Of a stretch of DNA of 19,658 nucleotides, positions 1 through 8,123 are shown one piece after another. A program made the translations under genes and the position numbers. The stretch is from the NCBI GenBank assembly GCA_016179165.1, contig JACORX010000215.1, positions 1 through 19,658 on the forward strand, given 5' to 3'. The DNA is from Candidatus Rokuibacteriota bacterium. Lineage in GTDB: Bacteria > Methylomirabilota > Methylomirabilia > Rokubacteriales > CSP1-6. Within the stretch, counting starts at the first letter, position 1; each line of letters starts with the position of its first letter. The notes beneath the pieces are model-generated. The model searched no databases. It saw only the letters and a program-made list of their open reading frames with translations, and was not told the DNA's origin.

Positions 1-830
<830 letters not shown>

Positions 831-834
<4 letters not shown>

Positions 835-2453
835 GGGACGATCTCAAGCGCCTCGTCGAGGACGACGAGCCCCAAAAGGGCGTGGGGGTCGAGCGCCTGC
901 GTGCAGCCTGGGGCCGCCGGAAGTGGCTTGCCGTGCTTGCCTTTGTGGTGCCGTTCGTCCCTGCGATCACCCTCACCTTCTCCGTGCCTGCTTTCTACCG
1001 CTCCACGGCCCTGGTCCTGGTCGACCGCCAGCAGGTGCCGGAGGCCTTCGTCCGGCCGACGGTCACGAGCGAGCTCGAGACCAGGCTGCAGACCATCAGC
1101 CAGGAGATTCTCGGCCGCTCGAGGCTCGAGGCCCTGATCACCCGCTTGGGCCTCTATCCCGGCCTGCTCCAAGAAGGACGGAATGAAGAAGTCGTCGAGC
1201 AGATGCGCAAGGACATCAAGCTCGAGCTGAAAACAACCGACATCACGGGCCAGGGACGTTCCGCCACGACCGCCTTCGCGCTCTCCTATCGTGGGCTCGA
1301 CCCGCAGACGGTCGCGCTGGTCACCAATACCCTCGCGTCCTTCTATATCGAGGAGAACCTTAAGAACCGCGAGCGCCAGTCCACCGGCACGGCGGAATTC
1401 CTCAAGGTGCAGCTCGCCGAGACGCAGAAGCGCCTGGACGAGCTCGAGGCGCGCGTCAGCGAGTTCCGCAGGCGCCACCTCGGCGAGCTGCCCCAGCAGA
1501 TGCAGGCGAACATGGCCACGCTGGAGAGTCTCAACACCCAGCTCCGTCTCACCAGCGGCAACCAGATCCGCGCGGCCGAGCGGCGCGACACGCTCACCGC
1601 CCTCCTCGCCGAAGCCACATCGACCCCGCAGGCGTTCGGAGGCCCAGCCGGAGCCCCGGCCGCCGCCGAGCCGCATGCCGGGCGACTTGCCCGGCTCCAC
1701 CAGGAGCTGGCGAGCGCTCGCTCGCGCTACACTGAGGAGCATCCCACGGTGACACGGCTCAAGGCGGAGATCGCCGCCACCGAGTGGGAGCCCGCCGAGC
1801 CCACGGGCCATAGCGGGAGCGCCGGGGCCTTGCCGAACCCCAATGTCTTCCGTCTCAGGGAGACGCTCAGTGCCGCCGACTCCGAAACCAAGCTCCTGAA
1901 GGCGGAGGAGCGGCACCTCCGCGCGGCGATCGCCGCATACCAGGCCAGGATCGAGAACACGCCGAAGCGCGAGCAGGAGTTCCAGGGACTCTCCCGGAAC
2001 TACGAATCGACGAAGCAGCTTTACGAGTCGCTCGTCAAGCGGCACGAGGAGGCGCAGCTCGCCGAGAGCATGGAGCAGCGGCAGAAGGGCGAGCAGTTCC
2101 GGGTCCTGGACCCGGCCGTCGCGTCTCAGAGCCCCGCAGCGCCGAACCGCCTTAGACTCTCCATCGTGGGCCTCGTCCTCTCGCTCGGGCTCGCGGGCGG
2201 GGCGCTCATGGTCGCCGAGATGCTCGACACCTCCTTCCACTCGGTGAATGAGCTGCGCGCGTTCAGCATCGTGCCGGTCCTCGTGAGCATTCCCAGGATC
2301 GTGACCGAGGCCGATCGGCTGCGCCGGCAGCAGCGCTTCAGGCTGGCGGCGGCGGGAGCGATGCTGGGGCTGATCGCGCTTGCCGGCGCCTCTTACTTCA
2401 TCGGCCACGGCAATGAGCAGCTCGTCCGACTGCTGGCCAGGGATGGGAGCTGA
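831..2453 (+). CDS. Wzz/GNVR-type polysaccharide chain-length determinant (XrtA-system type)
   Basis: Inner-membrane polysaccharide co-polymerase that sets chain length, working with the polymerase and the tyrosine kinase encoded nearby; 540 aa from ATG 831. TM1 is at about residues 32-52, followed by a Wzz-like periplasmic segment (PAFYRSTALVLVDRQ). Long charged heptad-rich stretches at about 180-260, 285-315 and 345-415 are probable coiled coils. The GNVR-type region (YESTKQLYESLVKRHEEAQLAE) is at about 391-412, TM2 at about 442-463 and a further TM at about 504-524. Length and the extra C-terminal TM match the PEP-CTERM-associated chain-length family (TIGR03007-like). An Ala/Pro/Gly-rich linker at about 262-284 interrupts the coiled coils. 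There is no fused kinase domain; the kinase is a separate gene two positions downstream. Confidence 0.93.
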
Positions 2454-2460
2454 CGTGCCC

Positions 2461-3480
2461 ATGTCGCTCAACCTCGCCTTCTTCGGCCTGAAGCAAAGGC
2501 CCTTCAACCCGACGCCCGATCCCGCATTCCTCTATGCCTCCCCAGGGCATCGAGACGGCCTCGCCCACCTCCTGTACGGAGTCCAGGAGCGCAAGGGCTT
2601 CATCGTCTTGACCGGCGAGGTGGGGACGGGGAAGACAACGCTCCTGCGCACTCTGCTCGGCCGTCTGGACGGCAATACCGCCTCCGCCTTCGTCTTCGAC
2701 ACGACCCTGCCGTTCGAAGGGCTTCTGGAGTACATCCTCGAAGACTTCGGCGTCGCCAAGCCGGGGGAGTCCCACGTCCAGCGGCTCATCGCCCTGAACA
2801 ACTTCCTGATCGAGCACCGGCGCGCCGGCCAGAACACCGTGCTCGTCCTCGACGAGGCGCAAAATCTCGACCTTGATACGCTCGAGCAAATCCGGCTCCT
2901 CTCGAACTTCGAGACCCCGACGGAGAAACTGCTGCAGATCCTGCTGGTCGGCCCGCCGGTGCTGCTTGACAAGCTGGACCACCCCGAGCTGCGCCAGCTC
3001 AAGCAGCGCATCGGCCTCCGCTGCAGCCTTCTCCCCCTGACCGCCGCACAGACTCGCGACTACATCCACACCCGCCTCCGGGTCGCCGGCGCGCGCGATC
3101 TCGGGCTCTTCTCCGATGCGGCAATCAGGCGGGTCTTCGAGTACTCGGGCGGGATCCCGCGCCTCATCAATACGCTCTGCGACCACTGCCTGCAGATCGG
3201 CTATGCAGACCAGATCCAGCGGATCGATCGCAAGATTGTCGAGGAAGCCATCGAGTATTTCGAGAAGGGCGAGCCGCGACCGCAGAAGCCGCCGCGCCGG
3301 CCCCATGCCCGGGGCCGGGCGCTGGTCCGCTGGGCCGTCGTCGCGGCGGGCGCGGTGCTGGTAGGCGGTGCCGCGACGCTGGAGATCGCGCACCCCGGCG
3401 CCCTGCGGCAGGTCTTTGATCTTTCCACCGCTACTCTTTCCGAGCTCGCGCGCGCTGCGAGCAGCTTTCTCAGGCCATGA
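2461..3480 (+). CDS. ExeA/GspA-like AAA ATPase, XrtA/PEP-CTERM system-associated
   Basis: Predicted membrane-linked ATPase (339 aa) of the family that accompanies XrtA-type exopolysaccharide operons (TIGR03015-like). The family N-terminus FFGLKQRPFNPTPDP is at residues 7-21, Walker A GEVGTGKTT at 52-60 and Walker B VLVLDEAQNL at 127-136. A family-typical region (GGIPRLINTLCDHCL) follows around 240. A basic stretch and one hydrophobic segment (about 282-300) suggest a single C-terminal membrane anchor. Its precise role is not established; ATP-dependent assistance to export or assembly is an inference. ATG 2461 fits the family start. A GTG at 2455, 5 nt after a GGGAG at 2445-2449, is an alternative that adds two residues. 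The stop overlaps the kinase start (ATGA at 3477). Confidence 0.9.
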   Translation: MSLNLAFFGLKQRPFNPTPDPAFLYASPGHRDGLAHLLYGVQERKGFIVLTGEVGTGKTTLLRTLLGRLDGNTASAFVFDTTLPFEGLLEYILEDFGVAKPGESHVQRLIALNNFLIEHRRAGQNTVLVLDEAQNLDLDTLEQIRLLSNFETPTEKLLQILLVGPPVLLDKLDHPELRQLKQRIGLRCSLLPLTAAQTRDYIHTRLRVAGARDLGLFSDAAIRRVFEYSGGIPRLINTLCDHCLQIGYADQIQRIDRKIVEEAIEYFEKGEPRPQKPPRRPHARGRALVRWAVVAAGAVLVGGAATLEIAHPGALRQVFDLSTATLSELARAASSFLRP

Positions 3481-4343
3481 GCAGGTTCTTGAAGGCGCTC
3501 GATCAGGCGGAGCGGGACCGCGCCCTTCCGCGAGGGGGAGCGTTCCGGTCGGCCGGTCCGGCGACCTTCCGAGCCCCCGAGGTCGAGCCCGCCAAGCCTG
3601 CGACGCTCAAGCGGCCGGCGGCGGATTCAGCCGGTGGCGTGGACGATCATCTGGTCAGCCTGATCGCCCCGGCGACCTTCGAGGCGGAGCAGTACCGGGC
3701 GCTCCGTCACACTGTGGAGCAGCTCCACGAGACGGGCGACCTCCGCATCGTGGCGGTGTCGAGCCCGGGCATGGGTGACGGGAAAAGCATCACGGCGATC
3801 AATCTGGCCGGCGCGCTGGCGCAGGCGTCGGACGCGCGCGTGCTTCTCGTGGACGCCGACCTCCGCCGCCCTTCGGTGGCCGGCCTCCTCGCGCTCGGCG
3901 GACCGGATGGCCGCGGCCTTGTCAACCTGATCCTCGATCCTGCTCTCACCTTGGAGCGGGTCGCCCGGCCGCGCCCACCATTCAACCTTTCCGTGATCCC
4001 AGCCGGGCAGGTGGCGCCAAGCCCCTACGAGGTGCTCACATCGCCGCGGCTCGGCGAGCTCCTCGATGAAGCGCGCCGCCGCTACGACTACATCGTGGTG
4101 GATGCCCCCCCGCTCTGCCCCGTCCACGACTGCCGTGTCATCGCCCACTGGGTGGACGGCTTCCTCCTCGTGGTGGCGGCGCACCACACGCCCCGCCGGC
4201 TGGTCGAGGAGGCACTGAACGTCGTGGAGCTCAACAAAGTGCTCGGCTTCATCTTCAACGGCGACGACCACCCGCCTTCCGCGTACTCCGGGTACTACGG
4301 CTATTTCGGTCGAAGTGCCGCCGCGCGCCGGGCCGCGCCGTGA
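3477..4343 (+). CDS. CpsD/CapB-family BY-kinase (XrtA-associated tyrosine autokinase)
   Basis: Cytoplasmic bacterial tyrosine kinase (288 aa) expected to cycle between phosphorylated and unphosphorylated states with the Wzz protein and so control chain length and export. Walker A is SSPGMGDGKS (residues 95-104), Walker A' is VLLVDADLRRP (122-132) and Walker B is YIVVDAPP (205-212). The EQYRALRHTV segment (71-80) is typical of BY-kinase P-loop domains. The C-terminus has a tyrosine cluster YSGYYGYFG with tyrosines at 270, 273, 274 and 276, the expected autophosphorylation sites. The N-terminus MSRFLKALDQAERDR resembles the PEP-CTERM tyrosine-kinase subfamily (TIGR03018-like). A run of seven C (4105-4111) encodes the Walker B region without breaking the frame. 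The gene overlaps the ATPase gene by 4 nt, consistent with translational coupling. Confidence 0.93.
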   Translation: MSRFLKALDQAERDRALPRGGAFRSAGPATFRAPEVEPAKPATLKRPAADSAGGVDDHLVSLIAPATFEAEQYRALRHTVEQLHETGDLRIVAVSSPGMGDGKSITAINLAGALAQASDARVLLVDADLRRPSVAGLLALGGPDGRGLVNLILDPALTLERVARPRPPFNLSVIPAGQVAPSPYEVLTSPRLGELLDEARRRYDYIVVDAPPLCPVHDCRVIAHWVDGFLLVVAAHHTPRRLVEEALNVVELNKVLGFIFNGDDHPPSAYSGYYGYFGRSAAARRAAP

Positions 4344-4390
4344 CGCGCGTCGGGCAGGTGCTCCAGCGCCGGCGCGGAGGTGAGCGGTGA
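4340..4390 (+). other. 16-codon bridging mini-ORF between kinase and sugar-transferase genes
   Basis: GTG at 4340 overlaps the kinase stop (GTGA, 4340-4343). The frame runs 16 codons to a TGA at 4388-4390, which overlaps the GTG start of the next gene (GTGA, 4387-4390). It could act as a translational-coupling minicistron; a stable peptide is unlikely. This may also be chance, because any start codon followed by A creates a TGA. Confidence 0.25.
4376..4381 (+). promoter_or_regulatory. Strong Shine-Dalgarno GGAGGT setting a GTG start
   Basis: GGAGGT lies 5 nt before GTG 4387. It fixes this non-ATG start for the sugar transferase, whose hydrophobic N-terminus begins immediately afterwards. Confidence 0.7.
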
Positions 4391-5742
4391 GCCTCATCCT
4401 GCTCCTTGAGGGCGTGGCGCTCTTCGCGGCGGTGGCTGCCACGGTTTTCGTCTGGGTCCAGCCGCTTCTCCAGGACTGGCTGGACGTGGCAAACCTTATG
4501 GGCCAGGCGGCGATCCTCCCACTGTGCTGCGTCGTGGCCTTCTACTACAACGACCTCTATGACCTCAGGGTTGTGCGGACCTTCAGCCAGTTCGCGGCGC
4601 GGCTACTCCAGGGCCTGGGCGTGGCCCTTCTTCTGCTGGCCGGTTTCTACACGATAGCCCCGGATATGCGGGCTGGGAACGGCGCCCTGCTTTCCAGCGT
4701 GCTCGTCATCGTCGCGCTGTTGCTGCCCATCCGCGCCGTGGGCTATTTCATCGTGCGGCGCCACGCCTTTTCCGACCGCGTGCTCATCCTGGGCACGGGC
4801 CCGCTGGCGCGGAAGATCATGGAGGAGATCGAGGCCCGCCCCCACTACCGCTACCGCATCGTAGGGGTGGCCGACGACAACCAAATCCTAGACGGCGAGG
4901 CCCTGAGGTATCCGCTCCTGGGCCCTCTCGAGCATCTCGGCAAGATCGCCGACGAAGTCAAGGCAGACCGGATCATCGTGGCCTTGGCCGAGCGGCGCGG
5001 GCGGATGCCGATGCGCCAGCTCCTCGACGCCCAAGCGCAGGGAATCCTGGTCGAGGACGGCATGGCCACCTATGAGCAGTTCACCGGAAAGCTGGCCATC
5101 GAGGCCATGTCGCCTTCTTTCCTGGTGTTCTCCAGCGGGTTCCAGAAGACCCAAGGCCAGCTCGCCCTTCGCCGGGTCGTGAGCCTCGTCGCTGCCGCCG
5201 CGGGGCTCGTGGTCACCGCACCGCTTATGGCTGTCATCGCGTTGGCTATCAAGCTGGAGTCCCGTGATTCTGTTTTCTTCATCCACGAACGCGCGGGGTA
5301 CCGCGGCCATCCGTTCCAGCTGGTCAAGTTCCGCACGATGCGTGACCGGACCGAGGCGAGCAACGACTCGATCTGGCAGCGCGACGACGAAGGCCGGATC
5401 ACGCGAGTCGGGCGCTGGCTTCGCAAGCTGAGACTCGACGAGCTGCCGCAGCTCTTGAACGTCGTCAAAGGGGACATGGACCTTGTCGGGCCGCGCCCCG
5501 AGATGGTGGAGAACGTGAACGCCATGACGGAGCTGATCCCCTACTACGCCCTCCGCCACGTGGTGCGGCCCGGGCTCACCGGTTGGGCCCAGGTGCGCTA
5601 CGGCTACTCGGTGAGCCTCAAGCAAGTCACCGAGAAATTTCGGCACGATCTCTTCTACATCAAGAACATGTCCTTCTGGTTCGATCTGCGGATCCTGGTG
5701 GACACGGTGAAGATCGTGCTCTTCGGCCGCGGAGCCCGCTGA
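4387..5742 (+). CDS. EpsB-type exopolysaccharide polyprenyl glycosylphosphotransferase (initiating sugar transferase)
   Basis: Membrane phosphoglycosyltransferase (451 aa, GTG start) that transfers a sugar-1-phosphate to undecaprenyl phosphate to begin the repeat unit. The N-terminal part has about four hydrophobic segments (roughly 3-24, 38-53, 72-92, 100-122). A Rossmann-like CoA-binding domain follows (RVLILGTGPLARKIMEE at 131-147). A hydrophobic hairpin at about 264-288 leads into the catalytic bacterial sugar transferase domain. Family motifs are FFIHERAGYRG (297-307), KFRTMRD (314-320), LRLDELPQLLNV (348-359), DLVGPRPE (365-372) and RPGLTGWAQV (394-403). The organisation matches the TIGR03013 type found in XrtA loci. 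The sugar donor cannot be read from the sequence. It follows the tyrosine kinase after a 43-nt gap. Confidence 0.93.
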   Translation: MSLILLLEGVALFAAVAATVFVWVQPLLQDWLDVANLMGQAAILPLCCVVAFYYNDLYDLRVVRTFSQFAARLLQGLGVALLLLAGFYTIAPDMRAGNGALLSSVLVIVALLLPIRAVGYFIVRRHAFSDRVLILGTGPLARKIMEEIEARPHYRYRIVGVADDNQILDGEALRYPLLGPLEHLGKIADEVKADRIIVALAERRGRMPMRQLLDAQAQGILVEDGMATYEQFTGKLAIEAMSPSFLVFSSGFQKTQGQLALRRVVSLVAAAAGLVVTAPLMAVIALAIKLESRDSVFFIHERAGYRGHPFQLVKFRTMRDRTEASNDSIWQRDDEGRITRVGRWLRKLRLDELPQLLNVVKGDMDLVGPRPEMVENVNAMTELIPYYALRHVVRPGLTGWAQVRYGYSVSLKQVTEKFRHDLFYIKNMSFWFDLRILVDTVKIVLFGRGAR

Positions 5743-5755
5743 GCGGATCGAGATC

Positions 5756-6931
5756 GTGCCAATCGCAGAGCCTGTCTTCTGGATCTGCCTCTTCCTCGTG
5801 GCCTACACCTACCTGCTGTACCCTGCCCTGCTCTTCTTCCTCTCCGCGTTCATCCAGGCGTGGCGGGACTGGCAGTATCTCGTGTCGCGCCGCGAGCGGA
5901 GACGCCGGGCTCCGGCCGCCGAGGAGCTGCCGGCGGTCAGCCTTATCAGTCCCGCGTACAACGAGCAAGCGGGCCTCCGCGGCAAGATCAAGAACCTCCG
6001 GCAGCTCGACTATCCAGCCGAGAAGATCCAGGTGATCTTCGTCTCTGACGGCTCGACCGACGAGACCAACGATATCCTGCGCGCGGCCGCAGGTCCGGGC
6101 ATCGAAACGATCTTCCTCCCGAGAAGGGGGGGGAAGTCGAACGCCTTGAACCAGGGCGTCGCGAGCGTGCGACACGACATCCTGGTCTTCTCCGATGCCG
6201 AGACGCTCTTCGCCCCGGACGCGCTGAGACAGCTCGTGCGGCACTTCTCGGATCGGACGGTCGGCGTCGTGTGTGGAGCCCTCCAGTTCGTGGGCAGCCC
6301 GGAGTCCCAGCAGACCGAGGGCGTGTACTGGCGCTATGAGAGCATGCTCCGGCTCATGGAGGCGCGCCTGGGCGCCACGCTTACGGCAAGCGGCGCGATC
6401 TACGCGATCCGGCGGACCTGCTATCCGGCACTGGCGCCCGACGTGATGATCGAAGACTTCGTCATCCCCATGAACGCCCGCAAGCTCGGCTACCGGGTGC
6501 TCTACGATCCCGAAGCCCTGGCCACCGACTTTGCCGCTCCGACCGTCTCCGGAGAATTCACCCGGCGGGTCCGGGTCGCCGTCGGCAGCTTCCACGCCCT
6601 CCGTCATCTCTCGTGGACGCTGGTGGACCCCGTGACAGCCTGTGCCTTCTTCTCGCACAAGGTGCTGCGCTGGATCCTGCCGTTCCTCCTGATCGGGCTC
6701 TTAACGAGCAGCGGGGCGCTCTGGGCTTACGAGTCCTTCCGGGCGGTCTTCCTGGCCCAGATCCTCTTCTATCTCTGGGGCGCCCTGGGCTTTCTCCTGC
6801 GACACCGGACCCGGCGGGTGCGCTACGCGCTGATCGCCTATTACCTCGTGGCCATCCACATGGCCTTCCTCGTCGGCTTCGTGCGCTGCGTGACGGGCCG
6901 GCACAATGGCGTGTGGCACAAGACGTCATGA
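5756..6931 (+). CDS. Membrane-bound family 2 glycosyltransferase
   Basis: GT-A fold glycosyltransferase (391 aa, GTG start) predicted to add a sugar to the lipid-linked repeat unit at the cytoplasmic face. One N-terminal hydrophobic segment (about 8-32) precedes the GT2 domain, which contains SPAYNE (65-70), FVSDGSTD (95-102), the donor-loop RRGGKSNALNQG (123-134) and the metal-binding SDAET (146-150). IED around 232-234 is the likely catalytic acidic pair. Three or four hydrophobic segments follow from about 293 to 380. The layout resembles processive synthases of the cellulose/hyaluronan type, but the QxxRW motif is replaced by RRVRVAVG (270-277), so processivity is not supported. An 8-G run at 6126-6133 encodes part of the donor loop. 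The start is inferred from the hydrophobic N-terminus and the 13-nt gap after the sugar transferase. Confidence 0.88.
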   Translation: MPIAEPVFWICLFLVAYTYLLYPALLFFLSAFIQAWRDWQYLVSRRERRRRAPAAEELPAVSLISPAYNEQAGLRGKIKNLRQLDYPAEKIQVIFVSDGSTDETNDILRAAAGPGIETIFLPRRGGKSNALNQGVASVRHDILVFSDAETLFAPDALRQLVRHFSDRTVGVVCGALQFVGSPESQQTEGVYWRYESMLRLMEARLGATLTASGAIYAIRRTCYPALAPDVMIEDFVIPMNARKLGYRVLYDPEALATDFAAPTVSGEFTRRVRVAVGSFHALRHLSWTLVDPVTACAFFSHKVLRWILPFLLIGLLTSSGALWAYESFRAVFLAQILFYLWGALGFLLRHRTRRVRYALIAYYLVAIHMAFLVGFVRCVTGRHNGVWHKTS

Positions 6932-6960
6932 TCCGGGAACACAGGAGCGCCGGCCGGTGA
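6928..6960 (+). other. 10-codon bridging mini-ORF between GT2 and epimerase genes
   Basis: ATG 6928 overlaps the GT2 stop (ATGA). The 10-codon frame ends at TGA 6958-6960, which overlaps GTG 6957 of the epimerase gene (GTGA). It contains the epimerase Shine-Dalgarno. Possible coupling element; chance is a real alternative. Confidence 0.25.
6943..6947 (+). promoter_or_regulatory. Shine-Dalgarno AGGAG setting the epimerase GTG start
   Basis: AGGAG lies 9 nt before GTG 6957. It supports that codon over an in-frame ATG at 6906, which would overlap the preceding gene by 26 nt. Confidence 0.65.
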
Positions 6961-8123
6961 CAACCGCACCACGAACCGTCCTGACGATCTTTGGCACTCG
7001 GCCCGAGATCATCAAGCTGGCACCGGTAATCCGGGAGATCGAGGCACACGGAGGCGAGCTGCGCACGGTGAATGTCGCGTCCGGACAGCACACGGACCTC
7101 CTGGCTCCCTTCGTCCGGCTCTTCGAGGTGCCAATCACTCACGACCTCGGGGTCATGGAGGCCAATCAGACTCCCAGCGGGGTCTGTTCCCGCATCCTTG
7201 CTGCGCTCGACCCACTCCTCGTGCACGAAGCGCCGGATCTCGTGCTCGTGCAGGGCGACACCACGACAGCGCTGGCAGGTGCCCTCGCGGCCTTCCATCG
7301 CCGGATCCCGGTTGGGCACGTGGAGGCCGGCCTCAGGTCCGGCGACGCCCTGAACCCATATCCCGAGGAGATGAACCGTCGGCTCATCACCCGATTGGCG
7401 ACCTACCATTTCGCGGCCACGCCGCGCAACGGTGACACCCTCCTGTCCGAGGGGGTGCGCGCCTCCGACATCTTCGTCACCGGGAATCCAGTCGTGGATG
7501 CGCTCAACACCATGCGAGAGCAGGCTTCCCTCTCCGAGGTCTCACGGCGCGCGCTGCGCGAGACCACCGGAACCAAGCGCATCGTGCTCACCACTCACCG
7601 GCGCGAAAGCTTCGGCGAGGTCATGATCGAGAACCTCACGGTGCTGCGGCGATTCGTGGACGACCACGACGAGTTCACGCTGCTCTTCCCGGTCCATCCC
7701 AACCCAGCCGTCACCGCTCAGGCCACGGTCGCGCTCTCCGGGCACCCGAGGATCCATCTCCTCCCACCGCTGGACTACGGCGACTTCATCACCGTCCTCT
7801 CCCATGCCTGGCTCGTCGTCTCCGACTCCGGCGGCGTTCAGGAGGAGGCCCCGACCCTCGGCAAGCCGCTCCTCATTCTGCGCGCCAACACGGAGCGCCC
7901 CGAGGCCATCGAGTGCGGGGTCGCGCGCCTGGTCGGCGGCCGCCCGGAGCGTCTCGCCCAGATGCTTCACGAGATAAGCCGGGACAGCAGCTGGGTGGAC
8001 AGTGTCCACGGAATCGAAAACCCCTTTGGCCGGGGAGACAGCGGCAGGCGGATCGCCCGCATTGTTGGGACACTCCTCGGACTCCCGATCACGCCACCGG
8101 CTCTCACGGACGTCCTCACATGA
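6957..8123 (+). CDS. wecB: Non-hydrolysing UDP-N-acetylglucosamine 2-epimerase family (WecB/WbpI-like)
   Basis: Cytosolic enzyme (388 aa, normal for the family) that inverts C2 of a UDP-GlcNAc-type nucleotide sugar, giving UDP-ManNAc or, in the WbpI/WlbD subgroup, a 2,3-diacetamido-mannuronic acid donor. GT-B fold motifs are present: GTRPEIIKLAPV (13-24), VQGDTTT (98-104), HVEAGLRSGD (121-130) with YPEEMNRR (135-142), THRRES (213-218), PVHPNP (245-250), SDSGGVQEEAP (289-299) and TERPE (312-316). Residues equivalent to the known catalytic acids (D101, E123, E137 or E138) and the histidine at 214 are present. WecB and WbpI cannot be separated by motif alone. The downstream aminotransferase, dehydrogenase and acyltransferase make a WbpI-like role conceivable. 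The gene overlaps the next one by 4 nt. Confidence 0.93.
   Translation: MTTAPRTVLTIFGTRPEIIKLAPVIREIEAHGGELRTVNVASGQHTDLLAPFVRLFEVPITHDLGVMEANQTPSGVCSRILAALDPLLVHEAPDLVLVQGDTTTALAGALAAFHRRIPVGHVEAGLRSGDALNPYPEEMNRRLITRLATYHFAATPRNGDTLLSEGVRASDIFVTGNPVVDALNTMREQASLSEVSRRALRETTGTKRIVLTTHRRESFGEVMIENLTVLRRFVDDHDEFTLLFPVHPNPAVTAQATVALSGHPRIHLLPPLDYGDFITVLSHAWLVVSDSGGVQEEAPTLGKPLLILRANTERPEAIECGVARLVGGRPERLAQMLHEISRDSSWVDSVHGIENPFGRGDSGRRIARIVGTLLGLPITPPALTDVLT

Noticed and set aside
6915..6931. TGGCAC sequence as a sigma-54 -24 element
   Set aside because: No TTGC-type -12 element follows at the required spacing, and it lies in the end of the GT2 coding sequence.
7913..8119. Upstream extension of the deacetylase/GT2 fusion
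   Set aside because: It would overlap the conserved 3' end of the epimerase gene by over 200 nt and encodes low-complexity Arg/Pro-rich sequence. ATG 8120 gives the family-typical N-terminus.
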